The notes below the pieces were generated by a model, which was not told the DNA's origin, ran no database searches, and worked only from the letters and a program-made list of their open reading frames with translations. DNA of 64,000 nucleotides from Methylobacter sp. (lineage in GTDB: Bacteria; Pseudomonadota; Gammaproteobacteria; Methylococcales; Methylomonadaceae): contig JAQUOU010000003.1 of the NCBI GenBank assembly GCA_028716975.1, forward strand, positions 62,001-126,000. Direction: 5' to 3'. Both the position numbers and the translations under genes were made by a program. Below, piece by piece: positions 8,777-18,180 of this stretch (its first letter is position 1; each line of letters opens with the position of its first letter).

Positions 8777-9214
8777 AATATTTCGAGTTTTCGGCTAATT
8801 GGTGTAGTTGGTTTATACGTCTTTATTGGTCCTCTGGGACTCGCCTTTGGGTAGGGTCAAGCAATTTGGTAACGAAAAACAATTACGAGCCTGAAGATGA
8901 CAGCGTTTGTTTATATTAAAAGAAGCTCGATATACCCTGTAATTAAGGGCATTATTCCCAAAATTTATCATATAATATCAGTTGAATTGTCTCTGGTTTT
9001 TCGAGGTGCTAATTATAAAAACGGGACTTAGTCATATTAATAACTGGAATCTCTTTATTGAAATTAATTCAACGACGCAAAGCTTCAGTACAAACAAAAT
9101 TGCCGCCTTATTTCCAGAGCAGTAGAACAGCCAATTTATCAATTTCCAGCATAATGCCTAAAGCAAATTAGGTAGCTTGAGAATCCCAAAATATTTCAGC
9201 TATCATAGAAATCT

Positions 9215-11872
9215 ATGCCGTTAAAAATCCGTTTACGAAATTTACTTTATTATTGGGGAAATTGGGTTCTTTATAACCCTGTTCTGGTATTGTTGACAAT
9301 TGGCGTACTTGCTGTTTTCGCATGGCAGTACACAGCTGACAATTTGAGCATTAATACGGACACTGCAGAATTAATTGCACCCGATGCGCCATTTCAGAAG
9401 AACCGGCGTAGTTTTGAGAAAGCCTTTTCTCAAGATATGCATACGCTGTTGCTGGTAGTTGAATCCGAAACACCGGAATTGACCAAATCGGCCACTAAAA
9501 GACTGAGGCGTTTATTAAGCGCTGATCCAGCTAATTTTGAGTCGGTTTATATTCCCAACGATAACGAATATTTTCGCCAGAACGGATTGCTTTATCTTGA
9601 TATCGACGATTTGCAAACTTTATCAAATAACCTATCCCAGGCCCAACCGTTTATTGGCAGAATCGCCCAAGAACCTGACCTGAACGGCTTTTTTTCAATC
9701 CTTCAAGATGCTCTTACTTCTTCAGACAAGACGCAGGTGGTGCCCATCGATTTATCCTCTTTGCTTAATAAGGTTTCGAAGGCCCTGCATAAGAGTGTGA
9801 ACGATGGAAGCGGCTTGCTTTCCTGGGAATCCCTAATTGCTGAAAAGAGGTTAAAGGCTCAGCCATCCAATAAAGAGTTTATTATTGTCCTGCCCAAGCT
9901 GGATTTCACACAGATTCGCCCTGCCGAAAATGCGATCCAATCCATCCATAAAGCCATTGCTGAAATTCAGGACCCTAATTTGCCTGACGTTAAAGTTTGG
10001 GTAACCGGGGAGATCGGTTTGGAGGATGATGAATTGGCCGGTATGAGTCAAGGCACTTTTATTGCCAGTATTTTTTCTGTTGTGCTGGTTTGCCTTATCT
10101 TGTTAGTGGCTTACCGTTCCATTTTTTTCATGTTAATGACATTTATTACCCTGGCATTAGGCATGGTTTTTTGCGGGGCGTTTGCCGCTTGGTCGGTAAA
10201 AGACTTGAATTTAATATCAGTTGCCTTTGCGGTATCCAATATCGGTTTGGGTGTGGAGTACGCCATTCATTTTTGTTTACGTTACCAGGATAACCTGCGC
10301 GAAAATGGCGGGCGAGATAGGGCGATACGCAATACTTTACTGGCTACCAGTCCCTCCTTGCTTTTGTGTGCAGGCACTACCGCCATTGGACTTTATGCTT
10401 TTATACCTACCGATTACAAGGGCGTATCGGAACTCGGCCTGTTGGCAGGAACGAGCCTGTTTATCTGCCTTTTTATCACCTTGACTGTATTGCCGGTGCT
10501 CCTGAAGCTTATTCCTGTATCGGTGTCGCCCAAACCAATATCTCAACAGCCCGGTTTTTTAACATTATCAGAAAAATTGGCTTCATTGACCCTGCATTAT
10601 GCTAAACCCATTACCTGGCTAACCTGCATTATCGCAATCCTGTCCATCGTGCTGGTATTTAAAGTTAAAATGGATTTTAATCCGCTTAATCTTCGGGATC
10701 CGAATACTGAATCCGTCATTGCTTTTAAGAATCTGGTAAAAGACAAAGACACGTCTCCTATGACCTTATCCGTCCTGGCTAAGGATGAGAAGAGCGCCGA
10801 GTTGCTTCAGCAAAAGCTTTCGGGATTGGCTACAGTCGATAAAACTATCAGCCTTTTTGATTTATTGCCTTCCGGTCAGGAAGATAAATTAGCAATGATT
10901 GAAGAGATGTCGCTGGTGCTGGGATCTCAGGCGCAGGGATTTCCTTCTCTAAAGCCAGAGACCGATCCAACTGAAAGTATTCGGCGTATGTTAAAAACCA
11001 TAGACGGCATCCTGCCTGAAAAAACGGATGTTTATGAAATATCCGCTTTAAAAGCCTTTAAAAAAGAGTTGCAGGATATTTTGATTGAGATGGATACACG
11101 GCTGCAACCCAGCCGGAAATTGTTTATTGAAAAAATTCAGACAACCTTGCTCGGTACTTTGCCTAGCGTCATGAACGAGCTATTGACCAGTTTCAATGCC
11201 CGTGAAGTCACCCTGGCTGACCTGCCTTCCAATGTTAAAGAAAGATGGCTAAGCAAGGATGGTTTATATCGTATTCAGGTAGTTCCCAAAAAAGACTTGA
11301 ACGATTTAAACAACCTGAAAGAGTTTATTACCGATGTGCAATCGGTTGCTCCTGAAGCCACCGATTTGCCGGTCATGTATTGGGAATCCATGAAGGCTGT
11401 CATTGAAGCCTTTCAGGAAGCTATTGCCATTGCCCTGATTACAATAGCGCTGCTTTTGTATTCTATCCGCCGTAATTTGACCGATACGTTATTGGTTATG
11501 ACGCCTTTGCTCCTTGCCGGTTTATTCACAATGGCCAGCACGGTTATTACCGGAACCCACATTAATTTTGCCAATATTATCGCTTTGCCGCTGTTATTGG
11601 GTCTGGGTGTTGATAATGGTATCCATATGGTTGAAAAGCTGCGGCATTCGCTTTCTGAAGAACAAAATATTTATCAATCAAGCACTTCCAGAGCCATGTT
11701 TTACGGTGCGCTGACGACCAGTTCCAGTTTTGCGGGATTGGCTTTTTCGCCGCATCAGGGCATAGCCAGTATGGGATTAGTGATTACCATCGGTATTTTC
11801 TGGATTATGATGTGCACATTTGTCATTCTTCCCGCTCTGAGTAAATTAGTGCTCAGGCATGAAATAAAATAA
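9215..11872 (+). CDS. hpnN: MMPL-family RND transporter, HpnN-like
   Basis: An 885-residue inner-membrane protein with two MMPL/RND repeats. Each has one helix, a periplasmic domain and a block of five more helices. First block: residues about 20-38 and 285-440. Second block: about 475-495 and 735-880. Motifs such as GLGVEYAIHF and GLGVDNGIHM carry the transmembrane Asp/Glu expected for proton coupling. Length and sequence fit the hopanoid biosynthesis-associated transporter HpnN, which moves hopanoids to the outer membrane. No other hopanoid gene is adjacent, so the assignment rests on this sequence alone. A generic MMPL lipid exporter is the alternative. Confidence 0.8.
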   Translation: MPLKIRLRNLLYYWGNWVLYNPVLVLLTIGVLAVFAWQYTADNLSINTDTAELIAPDAPFQKNRRSFEKAFSQDMHTLLLVVESETPELTKSATKRLRRLLSADPANFESVYIPNDNEYFRQNGLLYLDIDDLQTLSNNLSQAQPFIGRIAQEPDLNGFFSILQDALTSSDKTQVVPIDLSSLLNKVSKALHKSVNDGSGLLSWESLIAEKRLKAQPSNKEFIIVLPKLDFTQIRPAENAIQSIHKAIAEIQDPNLPDVKVWVTGEIGLEDDELAGMSQGTFIASIFSVVLVCLILLVAYRSIFFMLMTFITLALGMVFCGAFAAWSVKDLNLISVAFAVSNIGLGVEYAIHFCLRYQDNLRENGGRDRAIRNTLLATSPSLLLCAGTTAIGLYAFIPTDYKGVSELGLLAGTSLFICLFITLTVLPVLLKLIPVSVSPKPISQQPGFLTLSEKLASLTLHYAKPITWLTCIIAILSIVLVFKVKMDFNPLNLRDPNTESVIAFKNLVKDKDTSPMTLSVLAKDEKSAELLQQKLSGLATVDKTISLFDLLPSGQEDKLAMIEEMSLVLGSQAQGFPSLKPETDPTESIRRMLKTIDGILPEKTDVYEISALKAFKKELQDILIEMDTRLQPSRKLFIEKIQTTLLGTLPSVMNELLTSFNAREVTLADLPSNVKERWLSKDGLYRIQVVPKKDLNDLNNLKEFITDVQSVAPEATDLPVMYWESMKAVIEAFQEAIAIALITIALLLYSIRRNLTDTLLVMTPLLLAGLFTMASTVITGTHINFANIIALPLLLGLGVDNGIHMVEKLRHSLSEEQNIYQSSTSRAMFYGALTTSSSFAGLAFSPHQGIASMGLVITIGIFWIMMCTFVILPALSKLVLRHEIK

Positions 11873-11924
11873 CAGGGCAGGTGAGAGTTATAAAGCCGGA
11901 ACAGTTGTGTGTGGGCAATTAATT

Positions 11925-12121
11925 ATCCTAAAAACCGCAGTTGGAACGTGAGAAAGCCGTTCGTGCTGAGCCCTTCGGCTATGCTCAGGAGAGCCCGGTC
12001 GAAGCACGAACGGCTTTCTCACGCTCACCCATTGGGTGAGCACTTTAAAACCCCGCTCACTCTTCGACAAGCTCAGTGCGAACGGGATTTTGGAATGCTC
12101 AACTGCGGATTTTAGGATTAA
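11925..12121. repeat. nested inverted-repeat element
   Basis: A 21-base arm (11947-11967) is repeated perfectly in inverse at 12003-12023. Between them lies the dispersed CTGAGCCCTTCGGC...GTCGAAG motif. An outer pair, TATCCTAAAAACCGCAGTTG near 11925 and its near-complement near 12100-12121, encloses the whole. A further 19-bp palindrome GCTCACCCATTGGGTGAGC sits at 12023-12041. It separates hpnN from the convergent exbD and could act as a two-way terminator structure. Confidence 0.75.
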
Positions 12122-12250
12122 GGATTATGCTCCAATAATAAGGATTGCCAACAACAAATAGCATTATCAGAAGCAACCATATCTGCCTAATTTGTTGGAT
12201 TCGCAATCCTGAATCCTTATCCACGGCACTCAAGGGGAAGTGGTAACCGC

Positions 12251-12661
12251 CTACTGTTCGACTGTAACGAAAGATAACTTTGCTATGCCCGCGTGTTGCA
12301 CGGTGGCCATAACTTCTGCGACTTTTCCATAAACAACACCTTGATCGGCATATAAATGCAACGCGACTTCCGGATTTCGCACCAATTCATCCTTCAGTGC
12401 AGCTTCAAGAGCAGCGAGATCGGTAAAGGGAAGTTTGTTCAAAGTCACCCCTCCTTGCGCGTCGATGCCCAATTGCAGGGGTTGATCTTTAATCTCCGGT
12501 GTCGTCTCTGTGGTTTTTGGTAATACAACATTTACCGTTTGCGTAAGTAAAGGCGCAGTCACCAGTAAAATGATGACCAGAACCAGCATGACATCGACGA
12601 GCGGCGTGACATTGATTTCACTCATCGCCTCTTCGTCTTCTGATTGAGGTTTAAACGCCAT
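12251..12661 (-). CDS. exbD: ExbD-type biopolymer transport protein (set 1)
   Basis: A 136-residue protein with a single N-terminal membrane helix preceded by SEINVTPLVDVMLVLVII, where the Asp is the conserved protonatable residue of ExbD/TolR. The periplasmic C-terminal domain follows (EVALHLYADQGVVYGKVAEVMA). With ExbB it forms the proton-driven motor that energises TonB. It is the last gene of a tonB-exbB-exbD operon and lies 2 bases after exbB. Confidence 0.93.
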   Translation of the reverse strand: MAFKPQSEDEEAMSEINVTPLVDVMLVLVIILLVTAPLLTQTVNVVLPKTTETTPEIKDQPLQLGIDAQGGVTLNKLPFTDLAALEAALKDELVRNPEVALHLYADQGVVYGKVAEVMATVQHAGIAKLSFVTVEQ

Positions 12662-12663
12662 AG

Positions 12664-13329
12664 CTATTCCTTACTGTTTACGTTTGCCATTAAGGCCGTG
12701 TGCGTAAAAGCGTTGACGAAATTTTCCAGGCCGGTGCGAAGATATTTCACCCTGCGCAGGAAAAAATTATAAGCCAGCACTGCCGGCACAGCGACCGCAA
12801 TGCCTATGGCGGTGGCGATAAGCGCATCGCCGATCGGTCCGGCCACCACATCCAGGCTGGTTGAACCGCTTTGAGTAATTTCATGCATGGCATGCATAAT
12901 GCCCAAGACTGTGCCGAATAAACCCACGAACGGCGAGGTACTGCCAATGCTGGCGAGCATCGTCAGGCCGCTTTCCATTGCCCGTTGCTCTTTCTGCATT
13001 TGGGTGCGTAAGGACTGTTCCAGCAATTCATCGGGAGCACCACGATATTTAAGCGGCTTGCTGACAGCTTGCCGGTTTTCATCCAGCCATGCAAAACCTT
13101 GACGGGCAATCCGCGCTTGCGAGCCTCGATAAATATCGGCAGGCAATTCTTTCGCCTTTGCCAGATCGGGGGCATTCCAGAATGCACTATCAAAGCGCCG
13201 GTTATAATAACTGTTCTTTGTAAGCTGCCAGATTTTGAAAAGAATCAGCGTCCAGGTTATTACTGAAAAAGCCAGTAAAGTATACAAAGTTCCGTCGATA
13301 ATAACGGCAGGTGCAATATGGTAGAGCAT
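12664..13329 (-). CDS. exbB: ExbB-type biopolymer transport protein (set 1)
   Basis: A 221-residue MotA/TolQ/ExbB proton channel subunit. Helices lie at about 13-33, 122-150 and 160-190. The conserved core LASIGSTSPFVGLFGTVLGIMHA and GPIGDALIATAIGIAVAVPAVLAYN are present. It acts with the following ExbD and the preceding TonB in the inner membrane. Confidence 0.94.
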   Translation of the reverse strand: MLYHIAPAVIIDGTLYTLLAFSVITWTLILFKIWQLTKNSYYNRRFDSAFWNAPDLAKAKELPADIYRGSQARIARQGFAWLDENRQAVSKPLKYRGAPDELLEQSLRTQMQKEQRAMESGLTMLASIGSTSPFVGLFGTVLGIMHAMHEITQSGSTSLDVVAGPIGDALIATAIGIAVAVPAVLAYNFFLRRVKYLRTGLENFVNAFTHTALMANVNSKE

Positions 13330-13343
13330 TTCGTTTCCTTGTT

Positions 13344-14132
13344 TTAATTATTTAAAGTAAAGTTAATAGGTACGATTACCGAACTGGCTACCTCGGTTTC
13401 GCCTCGTTTGGCCGGTATAAAGCGCCATTTTTTGACAGCCTCGATGGCCGATTCGTCAAGGGCTTCATGACCGCTGCTGGTATGCAGGGTTACTTCATCG
13501 CTATGGCCTTCGGCGGACACTCTTACTTTCAATAAAACTTTACCTTCCCAGCCCCGATTGCGGGCAACCGTGGGATATTTCGGTTTGGGATTAAAGCCAT
13601 AATTGGCGCGAAAATTAGCTTCGGTAAACGGCTCTGTGTTGGTCTTGGTATTGCTGAGAGGTGCGGCTGTATTGGTTACCGCTGAACTTGCTGATTCCGG
13701 TTTGGATTCAGAAAGAGAGGGCATGGGAAGCGGTTGTTTAGTAACGGGCTTGGGTTTTGGAAGCTCTGCCGGTTTTCGGATAACCGGCTTCGTTTTCTTT
13801 ACAGGTTGTTTAACCGGCTGCTTTTTGGGCTGAACCTGTTTAGGTGGAGCGGGCGGCGTAACTGAAGCCTGCCGTTGATTTGGCACAGTAACCAGGGATG
13901 CTTTTATTATCAGTGGCTTAGCCGGAGTAACCGGTTCAATGGGTTTCATAAGTCCATAAGCCGCCCATCCATGCAAAAGCAGCACCAAAATGAAAAATAA
14001 TCCACCGATTGAGAAAGAGCTCTCATCGCCTCTTAAGGCTTCTAACAACGCACGTCTTGGCGTCCGCGTGCTCCCCAAAGTAGTAAAATTCCGATCGGCA
14101 AGCGCGCCCTCGTGGCTATTTAATAAATACAT
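13344..14132 (-). CDS. tonB: TonB energy transducer (set 1)
   Basis: A 262-residue TonB. One membrane helix at about residues 42-62 contains the serine/histidine signature region (FFILVLLLHGWAAYG). It is followed by a Pro/Lys-rich periplasm-spanning stretch (about 85-150, many PKP, PVK and KPV units). The C-terminal TonB fold (about 175-262) includes YPTVARNRGWEGKV and the ending AVKKWRFIPAKRG. It is the first gene of the operon, 14 bases before exbB. The N-terminal cytoplasmic tail of about 40 residues is rather long. Confidence 0.93.
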   Translation of the reverse strand: MYLLNSHEGALADRNFTTLGSTRTPRRALLEALRGDESSFSIGGLFFILVLLLHGWAAYGLMKPIEPVTPAKPLIIKASLVTVPNQRQASVTPPAPPKQVQPKKQPVKQPVKKTKPVIRKPAELPKPKPVTKQPLPMPSLSESKPESASSAVTNTAAPLSNTKTNTEPFTEANFRANYGFNPKPKYPTVARNRGWEGKVLLKVRVSAEGHSDEVTLHTSSGHEALDESAIEAVKKWRFIPAKRGETEVASSVIVPINFTLNN

Positions 14133-14294
14133 AAGGAATTATTACCTTCATACATCGAAAATTATGCATGTATTGTGTACGGAATGGAGCAATAACTCCG
14201 CGTGGTTTCATCGGATATTATATCAAAATATTAGGCGCTAAAGCCTAATTACAAATGCGTTTTTCGGTTACCAGATATTTTATGTCAAGCCTAA

Positions 14295-14646
14295 TTCTAC
14301 TTTGTCAGATTCTACGAAAGCGCGTCATACCCGCCGGGAAGCGGGTATCCAGTGCAGGGATGGCAAGCTCAAATCTATCCATGGACTCTGGATTCACAAT
14401 ATACATCCTTGTACATTGCCCTTCGGGTAAATGCAAATCGGCTATCCTGCCGATTCGTCCGGCACAAATTCGTCTGGAACGAATTTGCATTTACCCGAAG
14501 GGCTCGGGCAGGAACGCCCGGAGTGACTAATCCGCCGGGAAGGGATTAGCATTTACCCGAAGGGCTCGGGCAGGAACGCCCGGAGTGAATCCCTGCCGGA
14601 ATGACGATCTTGAAAATTACAGGACATGTAATCTAATAAAGTAGAA
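14295..14646. repeat. family A MITE-like element, copy A1
   Basis: Terminal inverted repeats TTCTACTTTGTCAGATT (14295-14311) and AATCTAATAAAGTAGAA (14630-14646) match at 15 of 17 positions, and CTAA flanks both ends (14291-14294 and 14647-14650). The interior has no credible gene. It carries two direct copies of a module (GCATTTACCCGAAGGGCTCG...CCCGGAGTGA) shared with other intergenic repeats of the window. It fills most of the 590-base gap upstream of tonB. Confidence 0.8.
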
Positions 14647-14723
14647 CTAAAAACCGTTTAAAACTTGTTATGCTGATAGATTTGCTACCCAATGCGTTCA
14701 TCCCGGCTACTTTTTCACAGGGA

Positions 14724-16220
14724 TCACGACGATAATTTCTTTAACCCACTTACCAGGAATCGCCCGGTATTAGCTAACTGGGTACGGATCATCGCCCATT
14801 TTTCCTTGTCCTTTCCTTCCGGCAGACAACGCAAATATTGTGCTCTAAGACTTTCCGGCAATTTCTCCGCCATTGCTGTCCAGACCGCGTCTATATTGTA
14901 TTCGCCGCGTGATTGCAGACTGACCGGTAAACTGTCTTCCAAGGCGATATGCAACGTTTCAGCAACATCTTCCAGAGCGCCTCGAATATTGCGCGCCTTT
15001 TCGTCTTGAGGGGTTTGGACATCGTAGGGCGGTTGCCATTCGCGCATAGGTCGCAACTGATCGATATGTGTGACCACGGCCAGAATGGGCGGCAATCGTC
15101 GCTCAAGCCGTTCATCGAACCAGTTTCGCAATTCGTTCAAAAATTGAGCATCCGCTTCACGTCCGGCCTGCGTCGCGCAACACACTATCAAGACCAGGTC
15201 GAACCCCCCCAAAGCTTGTTGGGGATCTTTCTTGAACCAATGGCTTTCGTCTCCATAACCCGGACTGTCGAAAATCAACACCTCGCCCATATCAGCCTGT
15301 TTCAGGCTGTATATAGTCAGGGCATCAGTCAGCGGTAAAACATCCGTAGGCGCTCGAAGGTCGCCAAATAGCGCATTGACCAGACTGGATTTCCCTGCCT
15401 TCACTTGCCCGGCAATCAGGATACGCAGAGGTTTCTTGATTGCGGTAGTATTATCAATTTCAGGCTCAGGCTCAGACAATCGCGGCGGCGCCAATTGTCC
15501 GCTATACAGCGCAATAGCATAATAACCGATCTTTTTTACCAATGTTTGCAGCAGCCAGCGTTCCAGGAAACCGATGGGATAAGTGGAAGCTTTGCCCAGA
15601 AAAAAGCTGCTTAATTCGCGCGGTATGGCCGTGGTCGGACTGAACAACATAGTGCTGAGCCGATAAGCCATATGGCCGGTTTTTAGTTTGTCCTTCCATT
15701 TCCAAAGCTGCAATCCATCATCAAGCGTCAGTAAATGACTCAATGGTATTTTTTCGTCCAGTGTCTGCCGCATATCACGGCATACCTGCTCGGCAATAAA
15801 CAGGATATTGCGCAAGGGCACGTCGAGTTCGGCTTGTCCGGCTTTAGGATAATAATGACGGGCTACTTCGCCGATGACCTGCCTTGCCAAGTGCAGCAAG
15901 CGCCCGCTGTCAGTTAGCGGATAGTCGGCAGGGTTAAGTTCTTCCGCCATTTTATCCAGCTTGCTCCAGACGGCTTCGGCAGTAGGAGACCAGCGCTCAT
16001 CCGGCAAAACGCCGGGCAAGTCAAAAGGAGGAACTTGCCGGTTCTTCAAATACTTGCTTAGCAGCCAGAGGATGCCGTAAAACGAAGCCAGGGCGAGTAA
16101 GCCCATGGCGAGATAGTGGTTTTGCCACAGCCAGAAACCGCCAAGCGTCAGCAGCGCCAGCCAGGGCAAAAGCAGGAATGACGCCAGAATCACCCAAGGC
16201 CAGTTTGCCGGTATGCGCAT
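14724..16220 (-). CDS. membrane-anchored GTPase of unknown role
   Basis: A 498-residue protein with two N-terminal membrane helices (about 9-30 and 36-58), a helical middle region and a GTPase domain (about 270-450). G1 is GQVKAGKSS, G3 is DSPGYG and G4 is THID, all suitable for nucleotide binding. It follows another GTPase gene after only 2 bases, so the two are almost certainly one operon and probably work together at the inner membrane. Similar pairs are annotated only as GTPase or DUF697-associated; no pathway is known to me. It is not Era or Der. Confidence 0.75.
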   Translation of the reverse strand: MRIPANWPWVILASFLLLPWLALLTLGGFWLWQNHYLAMGLLALASFYGILWLLSKYLKNRQVPPFDLPGVLPDERWSPTAEAVWSKLDKMAEELNPADYPLTDSGRLLHLARQVIGEVARHYYPKAGQAELDVPLRNILFIAEQVCRDMRQTLDEKIPLSHLLTLDDGLQLWKWKDKLKTGHMAYRLSTMLFSPTTAIPRELSSFFLGKASTYPIGFLERWLLQTLVKKIGYYAIALYSGQLAPPRLSEPEPEIDNTTAIKKPLRILIAGQVKAGKSSLVNALFGDLRAPTDVLPLTDALTIYSLKQADMGEVLIFDSPGYGDESHWFKKDPQQALGGFDLVLIVCCATQAGREADAQFLNELRNWFDERLERRLPPILAVVTHIDQLRPMREWQPPYDVQTPQDEKARNIRGALEDVAETLHIALEDSLPVSLQSRGEYNIDAVWTAMAEKLPESLRAQYLRCLPEGKDKEKWAMIRTQLANTGRFLVSGLKKLSS

Positions 16221-16222
16221 AG

Positions 16223-17452
16223 TCAGGTCTCCTTGCCGATTGAGTTGCGCAGCAGCAACCTGCCGCGTGCGAATTCAGCTTTAAATACATCCCGCAGGGA
16301 TTCCGGGCTCAACGCTTTTCTCTGTTTGGTCTGCGCAAAATAAAAGCACAGGGTTTTGCCTAACGCATAAGTAATGGCGGTCGTGTAAATGCCGGATACT
16401 CCCAATGCTACGGATTGTCCATACACGGGAACCAGTTTCAACAATTCCCGGCCGCCCATGCCTGCTAATACGCTGATGCCCACAGCGCTGATAATTTCGC
16501 TGAGAGTCTGTTTGGTTAAAGGCAAACCGTAGACGTTGGCAATACTGTGAAAAAGTTTGGCCTGAATAGCCATTACTGTGGCGAGGCTGGCGGTCGGTAA
16601 AGGAATGGCGGCCGCCATTCCGGCTGAAATTGAATAGCTCACGATATGCGGATGAGTCGCTTGCCGGTAAAAACTGTCACTATCACCGGCTTGCCTGTTC
16701 TGTTCCAGCATTGCCTTCAGTCCGCGCGGCAGCGCTTCCTCGATAGCCGACCATAAGGCATCAACGCCGTAATCAGCGGGCGAGTAGCCATCTTCCGGAA
16801 GGGTAAAATCGATGGCTACAAAGTGTGCACGCATGCGAGGAAAATATTCACGCTGTTTTAGCAGGGAACAGCGCAAATCAGCCGGTACCGGCGCGGCCAT
16901 TTTGCCGGCATTAAAAGGATAGGGAAGGACATGCTCCATTGTTCGATTGGGATAACCTTCATGCAATGAAGTCTGCACGACAATAATAGGCCACTGGGGA
17001 TGAGTTTTATGGATCTGCTTAACAGCTGCAACCACAGCGTCCTGCTGGTGGTCCATTGCTCTCATGACGACAATGAGCAAATGCGCTTGCCGTTCGCACC
17101 AATTCATATCATCAGTGGGATCATAACCGCTCTCGGATAAACCGCGCGTATCCAGGAAACGAACGAATGAAGTTTCCGGGTCAGGGAAATCAAACAGCAT
17201 GGCAGTCTGGGTGCAAGGCTTAAAACCATTGCCGATTTCCGCCGCCGACGAGCCCGTCAGCACACGGATAATAGAGCTTTTGCCGCTTTGCGTTTTGCCC
17301 AGCAGCCAGATAACCGGCGGAGGCAAGCGCCGGCGGATTTCTTCAAGTTGCTCTTTCAGCGCGTCATCCGATATTTCAGGATGCGTCATTTGCTCGCTCC
17401 AGTTTTTCCAGCGGGCAAAAAAATTAAAAATACTAGACATATTAAATGGCAT
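16223..17452 (-). CDS. GTPase with hydrophobic DUF697-like C-terminus
   Basis: About 409 residues. G1 is GKTQSGKSS and G3 is DTRG. At the G4 position the sequence reads VVQTSLHEG instead of NKxD/TKxD, so base recognition is unusual. After residue about 275 several hydrophobic segments (AAAIPLPTASLATVMAIQ; VGISVLAGMGG) resemble the DUF697 domain. Start choice: a TTG at 17479 is open, but AAAAGGAT precedes ATGs at 17452 and 17440, which are more likely. First gene of the two-GTPase operon. Confidence 0.72.
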   Translation of the reverse strand: MPFNMSSIFNFFARWKNWSEQMTHPEISDDALKEQLEEIRRRLPPPVIWLLGKTQSGKSSIIRVLTGSSAAEIGNGFKPCTQTAMLFDFPDPETSFVRFLDTRGLSESGYDPTDDMNWCERQAHLLIVVMRAMDHQQDAVVAAVKQIHKTHPQWPIIVVQTSLHEGYPNRTMEHVLPYPFNAGKMAAPVPADLRCSLLKQREYFPRMRAHFVAIDFTLPEDGYSPADYGVDALWSAIEEALPRGLKAMLEQNRQAGDSDSFYRQATHPHIVSYSISAGMAAAIPLPTASLATVMAIQAKLFHSIANVYGLPLTKQTLSEIISAVGISVLAGMGGRELLKLVPVYGQSVALGVSGIYTTAITYALGKTLCFYFAQTKQRKALSPESLRDVFKAEFARGRLLLRNSIGKET

Positions 17453-17623
17453 ATCCTTTTGTCTTAATAATACCTGCAACAGTATAATCCTGATGATGGT
17501 ATTACGATCATCAGGTAATAATTTTAAGTAACAAGAAAAGGGGTTGTTATTTGATAAAGTTAGAGGCTGATTAGCAACATTGGTTCTTTTAATAAATGAA
17601 TAGATTTGAGTAAGGAGAAGCTT

Positions 17624-18115
17624 ATGCCGGATATAGATTGGGAAGGGATGTTCATGCTCAGCACACCGCCTCTGGAAATTATTATCCGCGGAACACTCGT
17701 ATACTGGTTTTTATTCCTGGTTTTCCGTTTTATAGTCCGGCGTGATGTAGGCTCGGTCGGCATCGCCGACATACTCGTGCTGGTCATTGTTGCCGATGCG
17801 TCGCAGAACGCCATGGCGGGCGAATACAAATCGATTAGCGAAGGTTGTATTCTGGTTAGCACGATCGTATTCTGGAATTTCCTGCTCGACTGGTTAAGTT
17901 ACCGGTATCCGAAGCTCGGGCGGCTGGCGCAATCACGCGTGCTGTGTCTGGTCAGAAATGGAAAGCTTTTGCATAGAAATATGCGCCAGGAAATGCTCAC
18001 GGAAGAAGAGTTGATGAGCAAAGTTCGGGAACAAGGCCTTGAAGACCTTACGCAGGTAAAAGATATATATATGGAAGGCGACGGCAATATCAGCGTTATT
18101 AAGCGGGAGCAGTGA
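17624..18115 (+). CDS. DUF421 (YetF-like) membrane protein
   Basis: A 163-residue protein with three hydrophobic helices in the first 100 residues, then a small cytoplasmic domain with the family signature LVRNGKLLHRNMRQEMLTEEELMSKVREQG and the ending DIYMEGDGNISVI. This is the DUF421/YetF family, common near stress and sporulation genes, biochemical role unknown. AAGGAG at 17612-17617 selects the ATG at 17624 over an in-frame upstream TTG. Confidence 0.88.
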   Translation: MPDIDWEGMFMLSTPPLEIIIRGTLVYWFLFLVFRFIVRRDVGSVGIADILVLVIVADASQNAMAGEYKSISEGCILVSTIVFWNFLLDWLSYRYPKLGRLAQSRVLCLVRNGKLLHRNMRQEMLTEEELMSKVREQGLEDLTQVKDIYMEGDGNISVIKREQ

Positions 18116-18180
18116 AGGCTGCTCCCTGCAAAGTTTATTGACCGCCATATATCAATAGCTTGGCTGTTAATCCTGAAAAT

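Noticed and set aside
14255-14549. Overlapping open frames on both strands
   Set aside because: They lie in the family A repeat and encode translated palindromes, not proteins.
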